Assembly: GCF_003837865.1 (NCBI RefSeq)
Contig: NZ_RQIS01000023.1
Location: 18,242 to 82,241, forward strand
Direction of reading: 5' to 3'
Length of the DNA: 64,000 nt
Source of the DNA: Paraburkholderia dinghuensis
GTDB lineage: Bacteria; Pseudomonadota; Gammaproteobacteria; Burkholderiales; Burkholderiaceae
In this document: piece after piece, positions 45,163-53,798 of the stretch
Layout: every line of letters begins with the position of its first letter
Position numbering within the stretch: the stretch's first letter is position 1
Program-made: the position numbers and the translations under genes
The notes under the pieces: model-generated
Database searches by the model: none
The model's input: the letters and a program-made list of their open reading frames with translations, nothing else
What the model was told of the DNA's origin: nothing

Positions 45163-46218
45163 ATGATCGGCAAATGGCAGCACAGATGGCGCTGTTTACG
45201 ACGGGTGCGCGTTTTTGTCGCGCTGGGGACGTTACTCGTTGTGACGCCGTGCGCCTGGGCGCAGGCTTCGGTGACGCTCTACGGCGTTATCGACACAAGC
45301 GTTGAGATCACGAATCCGGGTGGCGGGTGGGTGACGCGAATGGATTCGGGCGCGTATCGCGGATCGCGATTCGGCATGCGGGGAAGCGAACCGATCGGGG
45401 ATGGAACGAGCATTCTGTTTGCGCTCGAGAACGGCTTTAGCTCGGCCAATGGCACGTTAGCGACAGCGGGTACGCTGTTCAACCGTCAAGCCTGGATCGG
45501 TGCGGGCGGTCCATGGGGCGAGGTGCGCGTGGGGCAGCAATACTCGCCGATCTATATCCCGTTTAAAGGCGAGATCGATGCATTTGGCGCTGGGACGATT
45601 GCGTCGGGGCTGAACAATTTTTCGAAGATCACGCCATATGTTAGCAACGCGATTACGTATCTGTTGCCTCATATTGCGGGATTTGATGCGACTGTAATGA
45701 TGGCGCTGCGTGCACCGGGCGACAACAATGGCAATGGACTTGCGGGTAACTTCGAGACCGTTTCGTATCGGTACGGGCCGCTGCGGATCGCGTACGCGCA
45801 TCAGCAGACACACGGGAGCGGCGCGCTACGCGCGAACATGGGTGGCGTGACGTATGAAATCGAAAAAACAACGTTGTTTGCAGACTGGTTCAATGGGGCA
45901 GGGAGTGGCGCATCCGCACTTCACAACGACGGGATTGCCGTATCGTTGCGCTACGCATTCACGGTGCGGTTAAACGCTTCGCTTGGCTACGCGTATGTGC
46001 GCGATCTTTCGGGGAAAGATAACGATGCCGACCAGTTTAGCGCGATGTGCGAGTACAACTTCTCGAAGACCTTGCTGTTCTACGCGAGCGCGGGTTGGCT
46101 GCGCAACCGTAACGACGCGACGTTCACGCTGCGCGGCGTGAATGTGATTGGTCTGCCGCCGACCTGGCCTGGCGCGCCGGTGCGTGGTGTGCAGCTCGGC
46201 ATGATCGATCGTTTCTAG
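45163..46218 (+). CDS. Outer-membrane porin (Gram-negative porin family)
   Basis: 351 residues. A signal peptide with core RVFVALGTLLVVTPCAWAQ ends near residue 34. The mature protein starts with ASVTLYGVIDTSVEI, the standard beginning of betaproteobacterial trimeric porins. The constriction-related SRFGMRGSEPIGDGTSILFA and RQAWIGAGGPWGEVRVGQQY segments follow, and the chain ends in phenylalanine (IDRF) as needed for outer-membrane assembly. It allows diffusion of small solutes. An unusually long, basic n-region precedes the signal core. Confidence 0.92.
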   Translation: MIGKWQHRWRCLRRVRVFVALGTLLVVTPCAWAQASVTLYGVIDTSVEITNPGGGWVTRMDSGAYRGSRFGMRGSEPIGDGTSILFALENGFSSANGTLATAGTLFNRQAWIGAGGPWGEVRVGQQYSPIYIPFKGEIDAFGAGTIASGLNNFSKITPYVSNAITYLLPHIAGFDATVMMALRAPGDNNGNGLAGNFETVSYRYGPLRIAYAHQQTHGSGALRANMGGVTYEIEKTTLFADWFNGAGSGASALHNDGIAVSLRYAFTVRLNASLGYAYVRDLSGKDNDADQFSAMCEYNFSKTLLFYASAGWLRNRNDATFTLRGVNVIGLPPTWPGAPVRGVQLGMIDRF

Positions 46219-46506
46219 GCTGTGGCGTTGGACCGCTCGCAATAGTGACAGGCGTCGGTGGCAGGGTACGCAAATTGTGCCTTTGATAAGCAACGCTACA
46301 TCGCCTGGCCATTCTTGTAATTCAACTAGGTGATCCCTATGCTTTTCCACAGGGATCTGGTTCCTCGCCTGTTCAATCCCGATGTTTGTCGTGAATCTCC
46401 ACGACTAGTCTCCACCAGTCATTGAACGACTCCGCCAGGCGGGGCTCTTTCTTCAGACGGCCACTTTTTTCCGGTCGTGCGATTTGTTTTCTACTGGAGA
46501 GGGAAA
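46219..46506. other. Intergenic region
   Basis: Just under 300 bases between the porin and the broken quinoprotein gene. GC-rich short hairpins such as CTCCGCCAGGCGGGG are present near 46430, possibly the porin's terminator. No gene seen. Confidence 0.35.
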
Positions 46507-46890
46507 ATGCGAACTCCTTCCGAAAGGAAAAGCGCATCCCGGCATTTGCGGCTGCGGTGGCGGAGTCCGGCTGTCGTCGCCGTCGTCACGCTGATGGGTG
46601 GAATTGTTGCCGCCGATCCCGCTGCTGCGCAAAGCGCGGGGGACTGGCCGATGGCCGGGCAAAATCTCCGTAATACCCGCAGCGCCGCGACAGAGCGAGC
46701 GATCGGGTTGGACAACGTGGCGAAGCTGACCCCGCGCTGGTCGCTCGACACCGACGGTGGTCGACGGCGTTGTCTATTTTCCGGACCTCGGCGGCACGAT
46801 ATGGGCGGTGGATGCCGCTAACGGACAAGTGTTCGTTATTGCGGACATATCGAGCGAGACCGATCGTGCGGGCAGGATGGATCGTTGAAG
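46507..46890 (+). pseudogene. Broken N-terminus of a PQQ-type beta-propeller quinoprotein
   Basis: From an ATG preceded by GGAGAGGG, the frame gives a signal peptide ending AAA-Q near residue 42 and then DWPMAGQNLRNTRSAATERA and LTPRWSLDTDG, the start of polyvinyl-alcohol/PQQ dehydrogenase-like propellers. Around 46755 the frame is lost: the expected continuation VVDGVVYFPDLGGTIWAVDA is readable one base out of phase and directly joined, so ~20 bases are missing. The rest of the propeller (normally several hundred residues) is gone. Confidence 0.75.
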
Positions 46891-47074
46891 GCCCGGTCGA
46901 AAAACGACCGGACTATTTGCTTTATGCGTGTCGGCGCGAAGGGGCGCCGTGCTAGTCGCGATCGACGAGGTTACGCACATCGATTCAAGGCGGGACGGTT
47001 CGCAATGTGCAGGCGGCAGATCCATCGTTCAACCGTTCGCCCACCACAGGTAGTCTTTACCCGGAGATTTCGAA

Positions 47075-47734
47075 ATGTCGCTTGCGCTCTATGGCCATCC
47101 TTTTTCCGCGTACACGCAAAAAGTGCTCATCGCGCTGTACGAAAACGGCACGTCCTTCGAGTTCCGTTGTCTCGGGCCGGATTTTCCGCAGCACTCCGCC
47201 GAGTGGCAGCGTCGCTGGCCGGTGCGCAAATTTCCGCTGCTGGTGGACGGCGAACGCAACATCGCTGAATCGAGCATCATCATCGAATACCTGCAACTTG
47301 CGCATCCCGGACCGGTTCGCTTGTTGCCCGCCGACCCGACGGCAGCGCTGGACGTGCGTTTCCTCGACCGTTTCTTCGATCTGCACGTCATGAGACCGGG
47401 TCAGCGTGCCGTGGACGGCGCTTTGACGGGTGATCCGGTGAGGCGTGCAGAGGGGTTGGCTTTTGCGACGAAGAAGCTGGAAATCGCCTACGCATGGCTC
47501 GAAAAGCAACTGGCGGGCCGGACGTGGGCCGCTGGCGAGGAATTTACGCTGGCGGACTGCGCGGCGTCGCCCTCGTTGTTTTACGCGGACTGGATATGCC
47601 GGATTCCCGAGACCTTTTCCGTGCTGCGTGCCTATCGTGCGCGACTGCTCGCCCGACCGTCCTTCGCCCGGGCGGTCGAGGAGGCGCGGCCGTTCCGGCC
47701 ACTGTTCCCGCTCGGCGCGCCCGAGCGGGATTGA
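47075..47734 (+). CDS. Glutathione S-transferase family protein
   Basis: 219 residues. The N-terminal thioredoxin-like domain (MSLALYGHPFSAYTQKVLIA, with KFPLLVDG and the glutathione-binding ESSIIIEYL) is followed by the all-helical domain (TLADCAASPSLFYADWI). The active-site region HPFSAYTQKV has Ser11 as the candidate catalytic residue. It may conjugate or reduce electrophiles; the physiological substrate is unknown. The start has CCCGGAGA 10 bases upstream. Confidence 0.9.
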   Translation: MSLALYGHPFSAYTQKVLIALYENGTSFEFRCLGPDFPQHSAEWQRRWPVRKFPLLVDGERNIAESSIIIEYLQLAHPGPVRLLPADPTAALDVRFLDRFFDLHVMRPGQRAVDGALTGDPVRRAEGLAFATKKLEIAYAWLEKQLAGRTWAAGEEFTLADCAASPSLFYADWICRIPETFSVLRAYRARLLARPSFARAVEEARPFRPLFPLGAPERD

Positions 47735-47838
47735 TGTCTTGCCCCACAAATCATTGCGCGAAGACCGAATTTATTTTCGTGTGATACGGATTGCTTATCA
47801 AATATCGCGGGCAAAAAAGCTGTAGGGAGGGCGCGTTA

Positions 47839-47867
47839 GCCTCCGGCCGCGCTCGCGCGGCGGAGGC
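47839..47867. terminator. GC-rich hairpin between the GST gene and the small acidic protein gene
   Basis: Stem GCCTCCG-GCCGCG / CGCGGC-GGAGGC with one bulge and a 4-base loop, between two convergent genes. No good T-run follows on either side, so termination is probable but not certain. Confidence 0.5.
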
Positions 47868-47875
47868 TGCCTGAA

Positions 47876-48109
47876 TCAGCGGTTACCGTCCAGCAGATCG
47901 TTGAGCATTTCGTCGAACGCGGCCTGGGCGTCTTCCAGTTCCTGGAGCGCGGCGTCAAAGGCCGTCAGCGCGAACTGGGAGGGGTGGCCGTCGCCAGTCG
48001 GGGGAAACTGCGACTGCAGTGAGGAGAATGCCGTCTTGACCCGCTGCGTAGCGGTCAGGACGCGCTCCATGGCCTGGGATTCTTCGGCTCGCGCCTCTTC
48101 TGGATTCAT
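47876..48109 (-). CDS. Small acidic helical protein
   Basis: 77 residues from the ATG at 48109 with CCGGAG 9 bases upstream; a GTG at 48157 would extend it by 16 residues over the regulator's stop codon. Almost entirely helical and acidic (MNPEEARAEESQAMERVLTA; ALQELEDAQAAFDEMLNDLL), like coiled-coil proteins of unknown role. Forty-four bases behind the Lrp-type regulator gene on the same strand, so possibly cotranscribed. Confidence 0.65.
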   Translation of the reverse strand: MNPEEARAEESQAMERVLTATQRVKTAFSSLQSQFPPTGDGHPSQFALTAFDAALQELEDAQAAFDEMLNDLLDGNR

Positions 48110-48153
48110 CGAAAGCTCCGGTGTGAGATGGGGTTTGTCGGTGAGGGCAACGC

Positions 48154-48618
48154 TCACGGTAACGGCAGGCTGCCGTCGGCTTTCACTTCGCGCAACGACA
48201 GCGATGATTCCACGGACGTCACGCCCGGGAGGCTGCGCAACTGGTCGCGCATGAACGTGCCGTAGTCGTCCAGATCGCGAGCGACGATCTGCAAAATGTA
48301 GTCGGCCGAACCGGAAACGTTATGGCACGACACGATACGCTCAATCGCGCAAACTTCGCGCTCAAAACGATTGGCGAGCGCCCGGTCGTGCACGGCGAAG
48401 CGCACGTACACAAACGCCACTACGCCATAACCGAGCGCCCGGCGCGAGAGCACGGCGCGGTACCGCTCGATAACGCCGTCTTGCTCGAGACGCTTGAGGC
48501 GGCGCGCGCAAGGCGTTTCGCTCAGGCCGACCGTTTCGGCGAGCCGCGCGTTCGAGATTCGTCCGTCTGTCTGCAGCGCACCGAGTATCGCCCGGTCCAG
48601 TTTGTCGAGATCGCTCAT
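48154..48618 (-). CDS. Lrp/AsnC-family transcriptional regulator
   Basis: 154 residues from the ATG at 48618. HTH with LDRAILGALQTDGRISNARL and the recognition stretch VGLSETPCARRLKRLEQDGV, then a RAM effector domain (SGSADYILQIVARDLDDYGT). Lrp-type proteins respond to amino acids. It is divergent from a LysE-family exporter gene with 137 bases between starts, the classical arrangement of an amino-acid-responsive activator and its exporter (compare LysG/LysE, BrnFE-Lrp). Confidence 0.93.
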   Translation of the reverse strand: MSDLDKLDRAILGALQTDGRISNARLAETVGLSETPCARRLKRLEQDGVIERYRAVLSRRALGYGVVAFVYVRFAVHDRALANRFEREVCAIERIVSCHNVSGSADYILQIVARDLDDYGTFMRDQLRSLPGVTSVESSLSLREVKADGSLPLP

Positions 48619-48755
48619 TTGGTGTGAGTGCTTTTCCTCTTGATCGGATTTGATTTTAGTGCATTGCTCCAAAAATGGAATTTCAGAAGTAGAAAATCGC
48701 CAGAAATCGCTCTGCCAATGGCGCGAACATAGAGCCACTTTCTTGCGAGGCCATC

Positions 48756-49382
48756 ATGATTTCCGCCCACCTGATGTTCATGTTCATCATCGCCCTGATC
48801 ATCGTCTGCGCCTTGCCCGGCGCGGACATGGCGCTCGTGATGCAGACCAGCATGAGCCGCGGGGCAAAAAGCGGTTTCGCGGCTGCATGCGGACTGGGCG
48901 TTTCCCGCGCGACGCACGTGACGCTGTCCGCATGCGGACTGGCGGCGTTGCTGCACAACGCGCCATGGCTGTATGAAGTCGTGCGCTACGCCGGTGCGGT
49001 TTATCTCACATGGGTGGCCGTGCAGATATTCAGGGCGCCGGTGTTCGCGCTGCCCGAGAGTGCGGTGGCGCCCGCGACGCGCTCGCGCCGTGCCGACTTC
49101 GTGAAGGGCTTGCTGACTAACCTGCTCAATCCGAAGGCGCTGCTGTTCTGCTCGGTGCTGCTGCCGCAGTTCATCCGGCCGCAGGCTGGCTCGGTATGGC
49201 TTCAGGTGCTTCAGTTAGGCGTCGTGCTCGTAATCGTATGCGCGCTGTTCGACGTGATCTACGTCCTTGGGGCGGCGCGCATTGCGGTGTGGCTGCGCAA
49301 GCACCCGCTTGCCCAGACCGTGCAGAAGTGGGCGTTTTCGTCGGCACTGGTCGGCTTCGCCGTGCGGCTGTCGCTCGACTGA
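48756..49382 (+). CDS. LysE/RhtB family amino-acid exporter
   Basis: 208 residues, about six membrane helices. Family blocks: ALPGADMALVMQTSMSRGAK near residue 19 (PGPDM variant with PGADM) and GLLTNLLNPKALLFCSVLLP near 120. It exports an amino acid across the inner membrane. The divergent Lrp-type regulator suggests induction by the same amino acid. A paralogue lies at 25.1-25.8 kb. Confidence 0.91.
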   Translation: MISAHLMFMFIIALIIVCALPGADMALVMQTSMSRGAKSGFAAACGLGVSRATHVTLSACGLAALLHNAPWLYEVVRYAGAVYLTWVAVQIFRAPVFALPESAVAPATRSRRADFVKGLLTNLLNPKALLFCSVLLPQFIRPQAGSVWLQVLQLGVVLVIVCALFDVIYVLGAARIAVWLRKHPLAQTVQKWAFSSALVGFAVRLSLD

Positions 49383-49487
49383 AAGGGTGGCGCGCAATGC
49401 GCCGCCATTTTTACGGCACGGACCAGGTCGCGCGTGAACTGGCGGGCTGCCATGAAACGCCAGCCCGCTTTGCACGTGCTTACCGTT

Positions 49488-49994
49488 CTATTTCGCGCCG
49501 AGGTAGTCGGCCTTGCCTACTTCCACGCCGTTGTGACGCAGGATGTCGTACGCCGTCGTGATGTGGAAATAGAAGTTGGGCAGCACGAAAGTCAGCAGGT
49601 ACGTCAAGCCGTTGAACTCAATCGGGCCGGAGCGCATCTTGAGCGTGATGGTGCGCGCTTCGGTGCCGTCGATCTGCTCGGGCTTGAACGTGTTGAGATA
49701 GTCGATGGTCTTCTGGATGCGTGCGTCGAGTTCGTCAAACGTCACTTCGACGTCTTCGTACTTCGGTGCCTCTACGTCCGCGAGACGTGCGACACAGCCC
49801 TTGGCGGTGTCGGTCGCGATGTGGATCTGACGCGCGAGCGGGAGCATGTCGGGGAACAGCCGCGCTCCGGTCAGCACGGTCGGGTCAATCTGCTTTTCCG
49901 CTGCATGTGCCTGTGCTTTGCCGATGATTGTCTGCAGGTTGGTGAGACCGCGGACCAAAACGGGTACCGAGGCTTGAAACATGGTGATGGACAT
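49488..49994 (-). CDS. DUF1993 family protein
   Basis: 168 residues from the ATG at 49994 with CGAGGAAT upstream; a longer start is without support. DUF1993 features: SITMFQASVPVLVRGLTNLQ at the start, the LARQIHIATDTAKG segment near residue 70, and the C-terminal LTFVLPNFYFHITTAYDILR with its conserved HxxxAYDILRHNGV. The fold is DinB-like four-helix; His residues may bind a metal. Function unknown, probably cytoplasmic. Confidence 0.88.
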   Translation of the reverse strand: MSITMFQASVPVLVRGLTNLQTIIGKAQAHAAEKQIDPTVLTGARLFPDMLPLARQIHIATDTAKGCVARLADVEAPKYEDVEVTFDELDARIQKTIDYLNTFKPEQIDGTEARTITLKMRSGPIEFNGLTYLLTFVLPNFYFHITTAYDILRHNGVEVGKADYLGAK

Positions 49995-50431
49995 GGAAAT
50001 TCCTCGTTCATTCGAATGTGCGCGTCGCGCTCCGGGCAGGAGCTGACCGTCGGTCATTATGCGCTATCGAAAGCTCCGCCGCCATTGGCCGAACGGCCGA
50101 TCTTGTGCGGGCGCCGAGCTTTTGCGAAAGTGTCCATCGAGTGTTGCAAGGGCGTGACAGTAGCCCATTCGCACACATGCTTCGCCATTCGCCTGGCATT
50201 CCGAATCGAAATTTCTTCCCCGTATATTGGCGCTGGCGTGCGATGACTTCAACGAACGGTCCGGGCGTGCGTCGGCGCAGACATACGCCGCGTTGTTCAC
50301 GGCGCAGCCAGAGGAATTTCGTCACCTTCGCCTCTTTTTTCCACCGTTTGTCGTCCTTCGCCACGCGAGATTTTGAATGTGCTGTAATCCGACCTGGACG
50401 ATCCAGTTCGCATCGCATGGTGCGCCTTCCC
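49995..50431. other. Intergenic region
   Basis: About 440 bases between divergent genes. Short frames exist but none has a ribosome-binding site or family likeness. No RNA gene was recognised. Confidence 0.4.
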
Positions 50432-51010
50432 ATGAACGCAGAAAAGGTAGCAAGACGCGGCATCGCGCGTCGCATGACTGAAGGCCTTGGCTGTCGCAAG
50501 CGTGCCTCGCGCGTTGCGTTGGTGTTACTCGCGGCTGGTAGCGCGAATCTGCTGGCGAGCGTCGCGCGAGCTTCGCCATTGCTTGACTCACGTGTGAACC
50601 AGCAGTCGATTGGCGAAACGATTTGCCGCCCGGGCTATGCCGATGCTGTCGCGCTTCCGTTCGAGCAGGCGATGGCGCACAAGCACCGCCTGCTCGCGCA
50701 GCGCGGCATCGATGTCGACGACGGCCCCTCGTACGCGCTCGACCAGCGCGTGCCTGTCGTGCTCGGTGGTTCTCCCCACGCCGAAGCGAATCTCGACCTT
50801 CTGCCATGGGCCGGCCGCGCAGGCGAGCGCCGCAAGGTGCGGCTCACTGTCCAGCTCAAGCGATGCGTCTGTGGGGGACAAATCTCGCTGGCAGTGGCGC
50901 AGGCCGTGATCTCGGGCGACTGGGTGCGCGAATACGAACGTTTTACGCGAATGGCATGCGGCGCGAGCACCGCCTCCAGACTCATGACCAGGAGCGACGA
51001 CAACCACTGA
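50432..51010 (+). CDS. Exported HNH-fold-like protein with altered catalytic motif
   Basis: 192 residues from the ATG at 50432; ATGs at 50417 and 50474 are alternatives, none with a good ribosome-binding site, and the last gives the most typical signal peptide (core RVALVLLAAGSANLLA, cleavage after ARA). The mature part follows the pattern of secreted HNH-nuclease-like proteins: CRPGYADAV, a DQRVPVVLGG segment, NLDLLPW, then RKVRLTVQLKRCVCGGQISL and AQAVISGDWVREYERF. The usual DH of the first HNH motif is DQ here, so nuclease activity is doubtful. Periplasmic location expected. Confidence 0.6.
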   Translation: MNAEKVARRGIARRMTEGLGCRKRASRVALVLLAAGSANLLASVARASPLLDSRVNQQSIGETICRPGYADAVALPFEQAMAHKHRLLAQRGIDVDDGPSYALDQRVPVVLGGSPHAEANLDLLPWAGRAGERRKVRLTVQLKRCVCGGQISLAVAQAVISGDWVREYERFTRMACGASTASRLMTRSDDNH

Positions 51011-51139
51011 ATCGCCCGTACTTGCTTGAGTCACGACTGTGTCGCTTGAGCGCGGGGAATTTCTTCACGACAATATGACGCAGTGCAGTGAGCCTGCATT
51101 GATAATATCCTGATGAATGTCAAGAAAAAGGAGGTGCGA

Positions 51140-51271
51140 ATGATTGTGTCTACTCTGTCTCTCCTGTTGTTCTCGGCCTTGCTCGGCCACGCCGTAGGGA
51201 CGCGTGCACGCGCTCGCGCGAGCCTGCAACCCGTCCGCGTGCATGCGCAACGCACACGTTACCCCCGGTAA
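51140..51271 (+). CDS. Small membrane or exported peptide
   Basis: 43 residues, below usual size cut-offs, with a near-perfect ribosome-binding site (AAGGAGGTGCGA) before the ATG. A hydrophobic N-terminal stretch (IVSTLSLLLFSALLGHAVG) is followed by a basic tail (TRARARASLQPVRVHAQRTR). It is likely a single-pass inner-membrane peptide with an arginine-rich end. It ends 6 bases before the RRM-like gene and is probably translationally coupled to it. Family unknown. Confidence 0.6.
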   Translation: MIVSTLSLLLFSALLGHAVGTRARARASLQPVRVHAQRTRYPR

Positions 51272-51277
51272 GCGATC

Positions 51278-51547
51278 GTGCACCTCACCGTCTGGAATGT
51301 CCCCGAATCCTGTAGCGAGCAGGAGGTGCGTGTGTTTTTCGAGCGCGAACTCGGCCACCTTGCGAAGGGCGTAACCGTTTACGACGCCGGCACGCCGAAC
51401 GCGCACGCGGACCTCGAACTTAAGGCCGACGTACCGTACGTCGCCGAGGCCGTAGCGCGCGAGCTTCAGGGGCGCAGGTTGGCGGGCGTGGCGTTGCGGG
51501 TCAGCGCTGCACCATTCGACGATGAGGCCTCGCAGCAGCAGCGCTGA
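51278..51547 (+). CDS. RRM-like RNA-binding protein
   Basis: 89 residues from a GTG at 51278, just after the small peptide gene. The pattern resembles an RNA recognition motif: an RNP2-like LTVWNVPESCSEQEVRVFFE, a central beta-strand NAHADLELKA in the RNP1 place (lacking the usual aromatics), and a final LQGRRLAGVALRVSAAP. Such short RRM proteins are found in Burkholderiales and cyanobacteria. RNA binding is inferred, and weakened by the missing RNP1 aromatics. Confidence 0.6.
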   Translation: MHLTVWNVPESCSEQEVRVFFERELGHLAKGVTVYDAGTPNAHADLELKADVPYVAEAVARELQGRRLAGVALRVSAAPFDDEASQQQR

Positions 51548-51562
51548 TCCTTTTACGCCCGT

Positions 51563-52426
51563 TCAGGCAGCCGGCGGTAGTGGATCTTGTGGCGTGAAGG
51601 GCAGCGCGCGTTTGTGGCGTGTGCTGTCGTAAAAGCGCAGGATTGTCGCGCGAACGTTCTCGCTAACGGGCTTGCCTTCCAGAAAATCGTCGATCTCCTC
51701 GTAGCTCACGCCGTAGGCGTCCTCGTCCGGGCGCAGAGGCCGCAAATTCTCCAGATCGGCCGTCGGCGTCTTGTCTACGAGGCGCTGCGGTGCGCCCAGC
51801 GCCTGAACGAGTGCACGCACGCGACGCTTGTTCAGGCCCGCGAGCGGCAGCACGTCCGCTGCGCCGTCGCCGAACTTCGTAAAGAAACCCATCAGCGATT
51901 CCGCGGCGTGATCGGTGCCGATCACGAGACCTGCTCGCGCGCCCGCCACCGCGTATTGCGCGATCATTCGTTGCCGCGCCTTGATGTTGCCGAGCACGAA
52001 ATCCTGTTGTGCGGCATCGGCGACGGAGAACCCACCGGCCAGTAGCGATGCGAGCATCGCGTCGGCGGCGGGACGGATATCGACCGTCAGCGTTTCGTCC
52101 GGGCGGATGAATGCCAGTGCTTCAGCGGCGTCCGCTTCGTCGCGCTGGACGCCATACGGAAGCCGCATCGCCACAAAGCGCGCGGCGTAGCCCGCCTGGC
52201 GCAATCGTTCTGCGCACAACTGGCCGAGCCGCCCTGCCGTGGCCGAGTCGATGCCGCCGCTGATGCCGAGCACCAGTGTGCGCAGCCCGCTCGCGCGCAA
52301 GTGGGCGCAGAGGAAATCGACGCGGACCGCGATTTCCGCCGTGGCGTCGAAGCCCGGGGTGACGCCGAGCGCCGTGGTGATCTGCTGATGAGCGAGTTCG
52401 CGCCCGGCCTTGGAAGTGGATTCCAT
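51563..52426 (-). CDS. nadE: Ammonia-dependent NAD+ synthetase
   Basis: 287 residues, close to E. coli NadE (275). The P-loop LGISGGIDSATAGRLGQL is near residues 53-70. The active-site segments NIKARQRMIAQYA (near 147) and GTDHAAESLMGFFTKFGDGA (near 168), followed by PTADLENLRPLRPDEDAYGV, are all present. It converts deamido-NAD to NAD+ with ATP and ammonia. Single-domain; no glutaminase part. Divergent from the L,D-transpeptidase gene. Confidence 0.95.
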   Translation of the reverse strand: MESTSKAGRELAHQQITTALGVTPGFDATAEIAVRVDFLCAHLRASGLRTLVLGISGGIDSATAGRLGQLCAERLRQAGYAARFVAMRLPYGVQRDEADAAEALAFIRPDETLTVDIRPAADAMLASLLAGGFSVADAAQQDFVLGNIKARQRMIAQYAVAGARAGLVIGTDHAAESLMGFFTKFGDGAADVLPLAGLNKRRVRALVQALGAPQRLVDKTPTADLENLRPLRPDEDAYGVSYEEIDDFLEGKPVSENVRATILRFYDSTRHKRALPFTPQDPLPPAA

Positions 52427-52603
52427 TGGCGGTTCCCGATGAGATCGGCGACAACGTCATACGTCGCCGATGCCTTGTCTGGTTTAATGGTGAGTGATTG
52501 CGCGTTGGGTTCCTGAAGGGAATCCAAACGTCGCGCGCGGCGCTCCTAAACAGTTACGATGCAGCCGATTTCACACGATACGCGTAATCAAGCCAAACTC
52601 ACG

Positions 52604-53764
52604 ATGGACAAAAAAATCCGGCGCCCGCTCGGCGCAAACGTGGATGCGGGCATTTGCGGTGGCATCCCGAACTTCTTTCATCATCGCAAGCTGAAGTGGC
52701 CGCTGCTCAAGCGCTTCGCGCTTTGTGCCGCGGCTTGCCTGTGGTCGGCTGCGGGCACTACGTGGGCCGCGGACGCTGCCACTGTCCCGGCCGTCGACGC
52801 CGTATCGGACGTGGCCGACGTGGCGGACGCCGTGCCCGAACCAGCGGCGTCGGCGCCTCAATCCACGTCTTTGCCAGAGTCGCCCGCCAGTGCACCTTTC
52901 GCTGCCGCGCCGTCAGCCGGTGAACCGGCGTCTGCGCCCGCCGTGCTCACGCTCCCCGAACATCCGCAACTCACCGACGAGCAGGCCGCCGAAGAAAACC
53001 ACCGTGCGCTGGAGATGCGCGCCGTCTTTGCGCGCGAGGTGACGCGTCGCCTGCACGTGCCGCTCGCGGACCAGCGCGCTTACGGCGAGCGTCTGCAGGC
53101 GGCGCTCGACGAGCACGACCTCGGCGAGCTGGCGGGCGAATTCGTCATTCTCGTCGATCGCGCCGCGACCGTTCAGGCGCTCTTCATCTACTTCCGCGCG
53201 ATGCCGGACGAGCCGTGGCTGATGATCGGCTCGTCGCCGGTGGCGACGGGGCGGCCTGGCGAGTTCGACCATTTCCTGACGCCGCTCGGCGTGTTCCTGC
53301 ACACGCCGGACAACATGGACTTCCGCGCGGAAGGCACGATGAACCAGAACAACATACGCGGCTACGGCAAACGTGACATGCGTATCTACGATCTCGGCTG
53401 GGTGGATGGCGAGCGCGGCTGGGGCAAGGGTGGCTTCTCGCCGATGCGATTCCAGATGCACGCCACCGATCCCGACCGGCTCGAGCCGCTGCTCGGCATC
53501 CGCCACTCGAAGGGCTGTGTGCGGATTCCGGCCTCGCTGAATGTGTTCATCGACCACCACGGCATCATCGACGCCGAATACGAGGCGCTCGTCGCGTCGG
53601 GCAAATCGCTCTGGGTGCTGCACTCGGACCGGCAGCCCACGCCGTGGGCCGGCCGCTTTATCGTCGTGGTCGATTCGGAGCGCAAGACGCGTCCGGCGTG
53701 GTCGCCTGCGCCCGGCAGCAAGGCGCGCGCGAAGGTGCCGGCGGGCGGCGACAAGGCGGATTGA
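52604..53764 (+). CDS. L,D-transpeptidase (YkuD/ErfK-type) family protein
   Basis: 386 residues from the ATG at 52604; an ATG at 52559 is equally open and neither has a clear ribosome-binding site. A hydrophobic segment (KRFALCAAACLWSAAGTTWA) near residues 34-55 acts as signal or anchor, then an Ala/Pro-rich linker. The catalytic signature HSKGCVRIP is near residue 303, with the preceding conserved His in FQMHATDPDRLE. It would cross-link peptidoglycan or attach lipoprotein in the periplasm. Its neighbour nadE is unrelated. Confidence 0.85.
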   Translation: MDKKIRRPLGANVDAGICGGIPNFFHHRKLKWPLLKRFALCAAACLWSAAGTTWAADAATVPAVDAVSDVADVADAVPEPAASAPQSTSLPESPASAPFAAAPSAGEPASAPAVLTLPEHPQLTDEQAAEENHRALEMRAVFAREVTRRLHVPLADQRAYGERLQAALDEHDLGELAGEFVILVDRAATVQALFIYFRAMPDEPWLMIGSSPVATGRPGEFDHFLTPLGVFLHTPDNMDFRAEGTMNQNNIRGYGKRDMRIYDLGWVDGERGWGKGGFSPMRFQMHATDPDRLEPLLGIRHSKGCVRIPASLNVFIDHHGIIDAEYEALVASGKSLWVLHSDRQPTPWAGRFIVVVDSERKTRPAWSPAPGSKARAKVPAGGDKAD

Positions 53765-53798
53765 GCGCCGGCCGGCGCGCCTGTGCCGTCCGCACGGC

